DNA of 64,000 nucleotides, from contig NZ_CP036175.1 of assembly GCF_003261575.2 (NCBI RefSeq), positions 4,092,001 to 4,156,000 on the forward strand, given 5' to 3'. Below, one piece after another: positions 16,905 through 23,763 of the stretch (within the stretch, counting starts at the first letter, position 1; each line of letters begins with the position of its first letter). Under the pieces are notes generated by a model. That model was given only the letters and a program-made list of their open reading frames with translations, made no database searches and was not told the origin of the DNA. The stretch comes from Klebsiella huaxiensis. Lineage in GTDB: Bacteria > Pseudomonadota > Gammaproteobacteria > Enterobacterales > Enterobacteriaceae. Made by a program: the position numbers and the translations under genes.

Positions 16905-17717
16905 ATGTCGGATACCGTTATTATCTCGCTGGCGCCCGTGGCTGCGGATTGCCCCAGAGTGATACCCGAAGAACTGGCGCAGGAAATACTCGCCAGCGTG
17001 GAACATGGCGCGGCCATTGTTCATTTGCACGTTCGCGATCAACAGGGGCGCCTGACCCCGGACACCAGCGATTTTCAGGCGACCATCGACTGCGTAATGC
17101 GCCACTCAGACCTGATTATTCAGGCCTCAACCGGCGGTGTTTCAGCGATGTCCATCGCTGAACGCTGCGCCCCGCTGACCTGTCCCGGCGTGGAAATGGC
17201 CTCGCTGAACGTCGGCTCCGTCAACCTCGGCGATATGGTCTATTTTAATCCCGGTCCGGATGTTGAATATTGCTCCCGGCAAATTACCGCGCGCAATATT
17301 ATTCCAGAATTTGAAATTTTCGAAATTGGCATGATTAATAACATCCTCGTTCTGCAAGATAAGATTAAATTCAAACAACCGATGTTATTTAATATCGTCC
17401 TGGGACATCGCGGCAGCACCCCAGCCACCGTTGATGCCTTAATTGCTCTGCGCAGTATGATCCCCCGCGATGCGCTATGGGGAGTTACCCATTTCGGCAG
17501 AAAGAACTTCGATATTATTGCTGCTGCAATTGGCATGGGTGCCAGCGAAGTGCGTATCGGTTTTGAAGACAGTTATTATTTAAGCGCAGAAGAACGCGCT
17601 GAACATAATTACCAGCAGGTTGCCAAACTTGCCACGTTGATTCGTAGCATGGATAAAAAAGTCGCCACGCCGGAAATAGCGCGGCAAATGTTAGCCATTC
17701 CGCCCCGGCAGCAATAA
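16905..17717 (+). CDS. Beta-keto acid cleavage enzyme (BKACE family)
   Basis: A 270-residue TIM-barrel zinc enzyme of the BKACE (formerly DUF849, 3-keto-5-aminohexanoate cleavage) family. Members condense a beta-keto acid with acetyl-CoA and split it into acetoacetate and a new acyl-CoA. The zinc histidines are H40 and H42 in AAIVHLHVRD; QASTGG and PEFEIFEIGMI are also family-typical. The family has many substrate specificities and the sequence alone does not fix one. It is not part of known tetronate pathways, so its presence between OtnI and the transporter is informative. GGAGGAAAAC precedes the ATG. Confidence 0.88.
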   Translation: MSDTVIISLAPVAADCPRVIPEELAQEILASVEHGAAIVHLHVRDQQGRLTPDTSDFQATIDCVMRHSDLIIQASTGGVSAMSIAERCAPLTCPGVEMASLNVGSVNLGDMVYFNPGPDVEYCSRQITARNIIPEFEIFEIGMINNILVLQDKIKFKQPMLFNIVLGHRGSTPATVDALIALRSMIPRDALWGVTHFGRKNFDIIAAAIGMGASEVRIGFEDSYYLSAEERAEHNYQQVAKLATLIRSMDKKVATPEIARQMLAIPPRQQ

Positions 17718-17736
17718 CGAGGAAGGACATTTCATT

Positions 17737-19083
17737 ATGACTATGACGAGCGTTATACATAAAGCCGGGCTCGGCGTCAGCATCGCCGGTATCGCCCTAG
17801 CGGCGATAGGCGCGCTGATGCAATCTCCCGCTCTCTGGCAACCCGGACTGGTGATGTTCACTGCTGGGTTTGCGGCAGGCGCGGGTTACTGGCCCGGACT
17901 ACGCAGCTATCAGTTTACATTGTGGATCATCGCCGGTTTTGTCGCCGCGATGACCTGGTCTACAGATCTGATCGTCTGGGGCGGTTTCAATATCACCCAT
18001 AAATGGATCGTGTTTTTGGTTATCCAGGCCACCATGTTCAGCATGGGTACTAAGTTGACGATCCAGGATTTTATCGACGTCGCCAAAATGCCGTGGGCGG
18101 TATTTATCGGAACCTTCTGCCACTTCGTGATCATGCCGCTGCTTGGCCTGAGCATTACACTGATCTTTGATTTTCCGCCTGAAGTGGCGGTGGGTATTCT
18201 GCTGATTGGCGCCTGTCCGAGCGGCCTCTCTTCGACGGTAATGGTGTATATCGCTAACGCCAACCTGGCGCTGGCCGTTTCCATCGCCGCAGTTTCGACG
18301 CTGGCGGCAACTGTGATGACGCCGCTATGGGTGAATTTGCTGGCCGGTTCAATGATCGATATTCAGCTCACCGCGATGGTGATGGACGTGGTGAAAATCG
18401 TGCTCATCCCTATCGGCGCGGCGATTTTACATGACTACCTGAAAACTTACGCTGGCGTGCGCGGCCGTCGAGCCGTGCAGATTCTGGCCGGGATTGGCGC
18501 TCTGTGGCTGCTGTATATGAGCGCCGGAGGCTGGGACGCACAATTCGGTTCTGCCAGCGCCGAAGCGCAAATGTACGCGGTGGTGCTGAATTTTGTCGCA
18601 GGCGGCCTCGTCTGGGCGCTGTTTTACAACTGGCTGTACGGTCGTGTCGAGGGCATTAAGAAGATCATGCCTACCATCTCAATGATCGGGATTATTTTCT
18701 TCACAACTACCGCCGCAGCAGCCGGGCGAGACAACCTGGTACAGGTCGGCTTCCTGCTCTGCTTCGCCATGCTGATGCATAACCTCGGCGGCTTCCTGAT
18801 TGGCTACCTGATGAGCCGCTGGATCTTCCGCATGGATGTACAGTCCGCCCGCACCGTGGCCTTTGAAGTCGGCCTGCAAAATGGCGGCATGGCATCAGGG
18901 CTTGCCGCCGCCATGGGCAAACTGGCGACCGTCGGCCTTGCTTCGGCGGTAATGACCCCGCTTGGCAACGTCAGCGGCTCGCTGCTCGCCAACTACTGGC
19001 GTAAAAAAGATGCCCGCCAGGCGCAGGCAGCGGCCGCTCAACAGACACATCAGCCCGTTTCTGAACATCTTTCAAAAGGATAA
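17737..19083 (+). CDS. BASS-family (bile acid:sodium symporter-like) organic anion transporter
   Basis: An integral membrane protein of 448 residues, about 130 longer than typical bacterial ASBT relatives. The N-terminal 70 residues add about two membrane segments. The BASS core then shows WIVFLVIQATMFSMGTKLTI, LIGACPSGLSSTVMVYIANA (about 148-167) and the transport-site EVGLQNGGMASGLA (about 374-387), where EVGLQN is the conserved helix-break motif. A hydrophilic tail rich in Ala/Gln ends it. It likely imports the organic acid that the operon degrades (inference). Two ATGs (17737, 17743) are possible starts. Confidence 0.87.
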   Translation: MTMTSVIHKAGLGVSIAGIALAAIGALMQSPALWQPGLVMFTAGFAAGAGYWPGLRSYQFTLWIIAGFVAAMTWSTDLIVWGGFNITHKWIVFLVIQATMFSMGTKLTIQDFIDVAKMPWAVFIGTFCHFVIMPLLGLSITLIFDFPPEVAVGILLIGACPSGLSSTVMVYIANANLALAVSIAAVSTLAATVMTPLWVNLLAGSMIDIQLTAMVMDVVKIVLIPIGAAILHDYLKTYAGVRGRRAVQILAGIGALWLLYMSAGGWDAQFGSASAEAQMYAVVLNFVAGGLVWALFYNWLYGRVEGIKKIMPTISMIGIIFFTTTAAAAGRDNLVQVGFLLCFAMLMHNLGGFLIGYLMSRWIFRMDVQSARTVAFEVGLQNGGMASGLAAAMGKLATVGLASAVMTPLGNVSGSLLANYWRKKDARQAQAAAAQQTHQPVSEHLSKG

Positions 19084-19086
19084 TTC

Positions 19087-19509
19087 ATGATGACTACTCT
19101 GACCTTACAGCAAGCAATACGTGCCGTGGAGAGTGCGCTCACCCTCGCCGAGAATCGTTACGCAAATCGCCCGCTAAGCGTGGCGGTGTGCGATGCCAGC
19201 GGGGAGCTACTGAGCTTTGCCCGCATGGATACAGCCAAACTGTTAACTATCGAGCTGACCCAGCGCAAAGCGCGCACCAGCAGCCGCTTAGGCTGCACCA
19301 CCCAGGCGTTTTTGCAGCGCCTGCAAAAAGAACAGTTAGATATTGGTTATTTTGCCGACCCGCGTTTTACCGCCCTGCCTGGCGGAGTTCCAATTCTGCA
19401 TGACGGTAAATGCCTGGGAGCCGTCGCGGTCGGTGGCCTGTCAGCACAGGAAGATCATGATGCGGCAATAGCCGTCGCGGAAAATTTGCTTAAGGAGATT
19501 GCCCAATGA
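19087..19509 (+). CDS. GlcG/HbpS-like protein (DUF336)
   Basis: A 140-residue cytoplasmic protein of the GlcG/HbpS (DUF336) family. Typical elements are SVAVCDASGELLSFARMD (about residues 32-49) and the glycine-rich PGGVPILHDGKCLGAVAVGG (about 99-118). HbpS binds heme, but the biochemical role of GlcG-type members in sugar-acid operons is unknown, and I claim none. It starts three bases after the transporter stop and overlaps the next gene by four, so it is expressed with them. Confidence 0.85.
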   Translation: MMTTLTLQQAIRAVESALTLAENRYANRPLSVAVCDASGELLSFARMDTAKLLTIELTQRKARTSSRLGCTTQAFLQRLQKEQLDIGYFADPRFTALPGGVPILHDGKCLGAVAVGGLSAQEDHDAAIAVAENLLKEIAQ

Positions 19510-20162
19510 AAAAAGTCGCTATGCTACACACCAGCGCCGCCACCCTCGCCATGATGCAGCAGCTGATTGCCGACATCATGCCGGAAGTCGATGTGATGCA
19601 CCTGGTTGAAGAGTCCATGATTAAACAGGTGATGAAGGCCGGCGGCGTAACACCAAATATTGCCGCCCGCATTGCTGACTATGTGCACATCGCCGAAAAA
19701 GCAGATTGCGATATTTTCATCACCGCCTGCTCTTCTATTGGCTCCGCGGTCGAACAGTGCCAGTTTATGACCCCACTCCAGCTTGCGCGTATTGATTGCG
19801 CGATGGTCGAAGAGGCCATTAGTAAAGGCGAGCGTATTGCCGTGCTGGCAACCGTCGCTACCACGCTGAAGCCGACGCTGGATTACGTGCAGCGCAAAGT
19901 CCAGGAAAGCGGTCAGCAGCGCACTATCACGCCGATATTAATGGAAGAAGCCTTCCATGCGCTGCTGGCAGGCGATATGGACACCCACGACCGTATCGTC
20001 AGCGAAGGATTACAGAACGCGTTTACTCAGGCGGATGTGGTCATGCTGGCGCAGGCCTCGATGGCGCGGGTATTACAGCAGCTCCCTGCTGCTCCACCAG
20101 TGCCGGTCATGACCTCGCCGGAAAGCGGCATTCGCTGGCTAAAGGCGCTGGCGGAAAGCTGA
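19506..20162 (+). CDS. Aspartate/glutamate racemase superfamily protein with one active-site cysteine
   Basis: A 218-residue protein of the Asp/Glu/hydantoin racemase fold. The first catalytic cysteine position is kept (C75 in FITACSSIGS), but the second, normally in a GCT-like motif, reads LAQASMA (Q183-A184-S185) and has no cysteine. A two-base racemase mechanism is therefore unlikely; a decarboxylase, isomerase or lyase role as in arylmalonate decarboxylase or maleate isomerase relatives is more plausible (inference). It ends the operon, which is closed by a + strand terminator at 20218-20254. Confidence 0.82.
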   Translation: MKKVAMLHTSAATLAMMQQLIADIMPEVDVMHLVEESMIKQVMKAGGVTPNIAARIADYVHIAEKADCDIFITACSSIGSAVEQCQFMTPLQLARIDCAMVEEAISKGERIAVLATVATTLKPTLDYVQRKVQESGQQRTITPILMEEAFHALLAGDMDTHDRIVSEGLQNAFTQADVVMLAQASMARVLQQLPAAPPVPVMTSPESGIRWLKALAES

Positions 20163-20171
20163 GTTACAGGC

Positions 20172-20197
20172 AAAAAAAAGGCCATCATCAGATGGCC
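20172..20197 (-). terminator. Terminator of the sdh-suc operon
   Basis: On the - strand GGCCATC-TGAT-GATGGCC (20197-20180) is followed by eight T (20179-20172). It is the first strong terminator after the sucD stop and should end the sdhCDAB-sucABCD transcript about 190 bases past the stop. Confidence 0.85.
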
Positions 20198-20217
20198 AAC
20201 CATGTCGAAACTGGACC

Positions 20218-20254
20218 AGCCCTTGACTATGCAGAAAGTCAGGGCTGTTTTTTT
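20218..20254 (+). terminator. Terminator of the otnK-like operon
   Basis: CAGCCCTTGACT (20218-20229) pairs with AGTCAGGGCTG (20237-20247) with one bulged base and is followed by seven T. It lies 55 bases past the racemase-like gene stop and is antisense to the sucD 3' UTR, so the two operons have interleaved convergent terminators. Confidence 0.85.
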
Positions 20255-20257
20255 ACT

Positions 20258-20388
20258 TATACCCGTCATACTTCAAGTTGCATGTGCGTTGGCCGCGTTC
20301 GTTCACCCCAGTCACTTACCCGAGTAAGCTCCTGGGGATTCGCTCACTTGCCGCCTGCCTGCCTGCAACTCGAATTATTTAGGGTATA
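20258..20388. repeat. ERIC element touching the sucD stop codon
   Basis: The ends TATACCC (20258-20264) and GGGTATA (20382-20388) are inverted. The core has CACCCCAGTCACTTAC and TAAGCTCCTGGGGATTCGC, a near-perfect ERIC match, then CTTGCCGCC. The length is 131 bp. The right end is adjacent to the sucD TAG (20391-20389), so the element separates sucD from its terminator. Confidence 0.93.
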
Positions 20389-21258
20389 CTACTTAATGAC
20401 TGATTTCAGCGCTTCGCCGATATCGGCCAGGCTGCGAACGGTTTTCACGCCAGCGGCTTCAAGAGCGGCGAACTTCTCATCCGCCGTCCCTTTGCCACCC
20501 GCGATGATCGCGCCCGCGTGACCCATACGTTTGCCTTTCGGCGCAGTCACACCGGCGATATAGCCGACAACCGGTTTGGTCACGTGATCTTTGATGTAGG
20601 CAGCCGCTTCTTCTTCCGCGCTGCCACCGATCTCACCGATCATGACGATCGCTTCGGTCTGCGGATCTTCCTGGAACAGCTTCAGGATATCGATAAAGTT
20701 AGAGCCCGGGATCGGGTCGCCGCCGATGCCCACGCAGGTGGACTGACCGAAACCGTAGTCGGTAGTCTGCTTAACCGCTTCGTAAGTCAGAGTACCGGAA
20801 CGGGAAACGATGCCCACTTTACCCGGCTTGTGAATGTGACCCGGCATAATGCCGATTTTGCATTCGCCTGGGGTGATAACGCCCGGACAGTTCGGCCCGA
20901 TCATGCGCACACCGGCTTCATCCAGCTTCACTTTCACGGTCAGCATATCCAGAGTCGGGATACCTTCGGTGATGGTGATGATCAGTTTGATGCCTGCATC
21001 GATCGCTTCCAGGATGGAATCTTTGCAGAACGGTGCCGGAACGTAGATAACCGATGCAGTCGCGCCGGTCGCGTCTACCGCTTCACGCACGGTGTTGAAC
21101 ACCGGCAGGCCCAGGTGAGAAGTACCGCCTTTGCCTGGCGTCACGCCGCCAACCATTTGGGTACCGTAAGCAATCGCTTGTTCAGAGTGGAAAGTCCCCT
21201 GGCTACCGGTGAAGCCCTGGCAGATAACCTTGGTATCTTTATTAATTAAAACGGACAT
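20389..21258 (-). CDS. sucD: Succinyl-CoA synthetase alpha subunit
   Basis: SucD, 289 residues as in E. coli, forms the alpha2-beta2 succinyl-CoA synthetase with SucC and converts succinyl-CoA, ADP and phosphate into succinate, ATP and CoA in the TCA cycle. The CoA-binding Rossmann domain starts with ICQGFTGSQGTFHSEQA (about residues 12-28). The phosphorylated histidine is H247 in KRMGHAGAIIAGGKGT. The start overlaps the sucC stop by one base. It is the last gene of sdhCDAB-sucABCD, and its TAG is immediately followed by an ERIC element. Confidence 0.98.
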   Translation of the reverse strand: MSVLINKDTKVICQGFTGSQGTFHSEQAIAYGTQMVGGVTPGKGGTSHLGLPVFNTVREAVDATGATASVIYVPAPFCKDSILEAIDAGIKLIITITEGIPTLDMLTVKVKLDEAGVRMIGPNCPGVITPGECKIGIMPGHIHKPGKVGIVSRSGTLTYEAVKQTTDYGFGQSTCVGIGGDPIPGSNFIDILKLFQEDPQTEAIVMIGEIGGSAEEEAAAYIKDHVTKPVVGYIAGVTAPKGKRMGHAGAIIAGGKGTADEKFAALEAAGVKTVRSLADIGEALKSVIK

Positions 21259-22424
21259 TATTTCCCCTCCACTGCGGCAACAACCTGCTGAGCTGCATCC
21301 GTCAGACTTTTCGCTGCAATAATATTCAGGCCGCTGTCAGCCAGTTTTTTCGCGCCCAGTTCGGCGTTGTTACCTTCCAGACGAACCACTACCGGGACGT
21401 TAACGCCCACTTCGGCAACCGCGCCGATGATACCGTCGGCAATCAGGTCACAACGAACAATACCGCCGAAGATGTTAACCAGAACCGCTTTCACATTGTC
21501 ATCGGAGAGGATGATTTTGAACGCTTCGGTCACGCGCTCTTTGGTCGCGCCGCCGCCAACGTCAAGGAAGTTAGCCGGTTCGCCGCCGTGCAGCTTAACG
21601 ATGTCCATGGTACCCATCGCCAGGCCTGCGCCGTTAACCATGCAGCCAATGTTACCGTCCAGCGCAACGTAGTTCAGTTCCCACTGTGCTGCCTGCGCTT
21701 CGCGCGGGTCTTCCTGAGACTGGTCGCGCATTTCGCGCAGATCAGGCTGGCGGAACAGCGCGTTGCCGTCAGCGCCCAGTTTGCCGTCGAGGCAGATCAG
21801 GTCGCCCTGCTTAGTGATAACCAGCGGGTTGATTTCGATCAGCGCCAGGTCACGCTCAAGGAAAATGGTCGCCAGGCCCATAAAGATTTTGGTGAACTGC
21901 TGAACCTGCTTACCTTCCAGACCCAGTTTAAACGCCAGCTCACGGCCCTGGTAAGGCATCGGGCCCGCCAGCGGATCAATAGCAATTTTGTGGATCAGGT
22001 GCGGGGTCTCTTCCGCCACTTTTTCGATTTCCACGCCGCCTTCGGTAGAGGCCATAAAGACCACGCGACGGGAGCTACGGTCAACCACAGCGCCAAGGTA
22101 CAGTTCTTTAGCGATATCGGTCGCCGCTTCAACCAGGATCTGGTTAACCGGCTGGCCGTTGGCATCTGTCTGGTAGGTCACCAGGCGTTTGCCCAGCCAA
22201 TGTTCAGCAAAGGCGCGAATGTCTTCTTTGCTGTTAACCACTTTCACACCGCCCGCTTTGCCGCGGCCACCAGCGTGAACCTGACATTTCACTACCCACG
22301 GACCCGCGCCGATTTTTGAAGCGGCTTCTTCTGCTTCACGCGGAGTAGTACAGGCATAACCCACCGGCGCCGGTAAGCCATAGCGGGCAAAGAGTTGTTT
22401 TGCCTGATATTCATGTAAGTTCAT
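21258..22424 (-). CDS. sucC: Succinyl-CoA synthetase beta subunit
   Basis: SucC, 388 residues, carries the ATP-grasp nucleotide site and succinate site of succinyl-CoA synthetase. It begins MNLHEYQAKQLFARYGLP, identical in type to E. coli. ATP-grasp elements include KCQVHAGGRGKAGGVK (about 46-61) and LALIEINPLV, and the succinate-site loop is NIFGGIVRCD (about 320-329). It is separated from sucB by 104 bp that contain a GC-rich stem-loop, and it is coupled to sucD by a one-base overlap. Confidence 0.98.
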   Translation of the reverse strand: MNLHEYQAKQLFARYGLPAPVGYACTTPREAEEAASKIGAGPWVVKCQVHAGGRGKAGGVKVVNSKEDIRAFAEHWLGKRLVTYQTDANGQPVNQILVEAATDIAKELYLGAVVDRSSRRVVFMASTEGGVEIEKVAEETPHLIHKIAIDPLAGPMPYQGRELAFKLGLEGKQVQQFTKIFMGLATIFLERDLALIEINPLVITKQGDLICLDGKLGADGNALFRQPDLREMRDQSQEDPREAQAAQWELNYVALDGNIGCMVNGAGLAMGTMDIVKLHGGEPANFLDVGGGATKERVTEAFKIILSDDNVKAVLVNIFGGIVRCDLIADGIIGAVAEVGVNVPVVVRLEGNNAELGAKKLADSGLNIIAAKSLTDAAQQVVAAVEGK

Positions 22425-22495
22425 GTGTTCAGTCCATCCTTCAGGTAATCGTTATCATGTAGCCGACAAAACTGCAGGCTGATGATGTTTTTATT

Positions 22496-22518
22496 GGCCC
22501 GGGCCTGGGCACCGGGCC
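22496..22518 (-). other. GC-rich stem-loop between sucB and sucC
   Basis: GGCCCGGG (22496-22503) and CCGGGCC (22512-22518) can pair around a short loop. There is no T-run on the - strand side, so it is not a standard terminator. It may stabilise the upstream mRNA or tune read-through from sucB into sucC. Confidence 0.5.
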
Positions 22519-22528
22519 ATTGGGACTA

Positions 22529-23749
22529 CTACACGTCCAGCAGCAGACGAGTCGGATCTTCCAGCAGCTCTTTAATTGCCACCAGGTAGCCTACCGATTC
22601 ACGCCCGTCGATCAGACGGTGGTCGTAGGAGAGCGCCAGATACATCATTGGCAGAATCTCTACCTTACCATTAACCGCCATTGGACGGTCTTTTATGGCA
22701 TGCATCCCCAGAATCGCGCTCTGCGGCGGGTTGATAATCGGCGTGGACATCAGAGAACCGAATACGCCGCCGTTGGTAATGGTAAAGTTACCGCCGGTCA
22801 GGTCATCAACGGTCAGCTTGCCGTCGCGGCCTTTGACTGCCAGCTCTTTAATTTTCTTCTCGATATCCGCCATGCCCAGCAGGTCAACATCGCGCAGGAC
22901 CGGGGTTACCAGGCCGCGCGGCGTGGAGACCGCCATGCTGACATCGAAATAGTTGTGGTACACCACGTCATCGCCGTCGATAGAAGCGTTCACTTCCGGG
23001 TAACGTTTCAGCGCTTCAACAACCGCCTTCACGTAGAAGGACATGAAGCCCAGACGGATACCGTGACGTTTTTCAAACGCATCGCCGTACTGCTTGCGCA
23101 GATCCATAATCGGCTTCATGTTGACTTCGTTGAAGGTCGTCAGCATGGCGGTGGAATTTTTCGCTTCCAGCAAACGCTCGGCTACGCGTTTGCGCAGACG
23201 GGTCATCGGCACGCGTTTTTCAGAGCGGTTGCCCAGCTGTGCAGCCGGAGCCGCGGCTGCCGGTGCGGCTGGCGCTTCAGCTTTCGCCGGTACGCTCGCC
23301 AGATGTTTCTCAACGTCTTCACGGGTCAGACGGCCACCAACGCCGGTGCCTTTAATGGCCGCCGCGTCGAGGCTATGTTCCGCCAGCAGACGGCGAATCG
23401 CCGGGCTGAGCGCATCGTTATTTTGCTCTTCCAGAGAAGCCTGCTGGCGCTGGGCCGGAGTCGACTCTTTAGCATCGGCTTTCGCACTGGACTCTTTGCC
23501 CGCGCTGTTGCCTTCGCGCAGGCGGCCGAGGATCTGACGAGAAAGCACGGTAGCGCCTTCGTCTTCAATCACTGCGTCCAGAATGCCATCCGCTGAAGCC
23601 GGTACTTCCAGTACCACTTTGTCAGTTTCGATTTCTACCAGCACTTCGTCACGAACAACCGCATCGCCCGGTTTTTTATGCCAGGTGGCAACCGTTGCGT
23701 CAGCTACGGACTCAGGCAGGTCGGGAACCAGAATATCTACGCTACTCAT
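22529..23749 (-). CDS. sucB: 2-oxoglutarate dehydrogenase E2, dihydrolipoyl succinyltransferase
   Basis: SucB, 406 residues, is the core of the 2-oxoglutarate dehydrogenase complex. An N-terminal lipoyl domain carries K44 in EIETDKVVLE. An Ala/Glu-rich linker leads to the peripheral subunit-binding domain (ALSPAIRRLLAEHSLDAAAI, about 114-135), then a second Ala/Pro linker to the catalytic domain with SYDHRLIDGRESVG near the C-terminus, the histidine being catalytic. It transfers succinyl from lipoate to CoA. It lies 14 bases after sucA in the same operon. Long antisense open frames here are shadows. Confidence 0.98.
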   Translation of the reverse strand: MSSVDILVPDLPESVADATVATWHKKPGDAVVRDEVLVEIETDKVVLEVPASADGILDAVIEDEGATVLSRQILGRLREGNSAGKESSAKADAKESTPAQRQQASLEEQNNDALSPAIRRLLAEHSLDAAAIKGTGVGGRLTREDVEKHLASVPAKAEAPAAPAAAAPAAQLGNRSEKRVPMTRLRKRVAERLLEAKNSTAMLTTFNEVNMKPIMDLRKQYGDAFEKRHGIRLGFMSFYVKAVVEALKRYPEVNASIDGDDVVYHNYFDVSMAVSTPRGLVTPVLRDVDLLGMADIEKKIKELAVKGRDGKLTVDDLTGGNFTITNGGVFGSLMSTPIINPPQSAILGMHAIKDRPMAVNGKVEILPMMYLALSYDHRLIDGRESVGYLVAIKELLEDPTRLLLDV

Positions 23750-23763
23750 TATGTATCCTTTAA

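Larger units (their letters stand above)
20172..20257 (-). ncRNA. Possible SdhX-like sRNA from the sucD 3' UTR
   Basis: In E. coli and Salmonella an Hfq-bound sRNA (SdhX, also RybD) is cut from the 3' end of the sdh-suc transcript and ends at its terminator. The equivalent position here is the roughly 85 bases between the ERIC element and the - strand terminator, which includes a second stem (20247-20218) and a single-stranded GTTTCGACATGG-type linker. Its position supports the call; I cannot confirm sequence identity from memory. Confidence 0.35.

Noticed and set aside
20518..22319. Two 243-codon open frames on + antisense to sucD and sucC
   Set aside because: They mirror the codon pattern of highly expressed genes and show no family resemblance or start signal.
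22520..23596. A 358-codon open frame on + antisense to sucB
   Set aside because: It is fully antisense to a conserved core gene, has no ribosome site, and its composition is what GC-biased codons of sucB give in the opposite frame.
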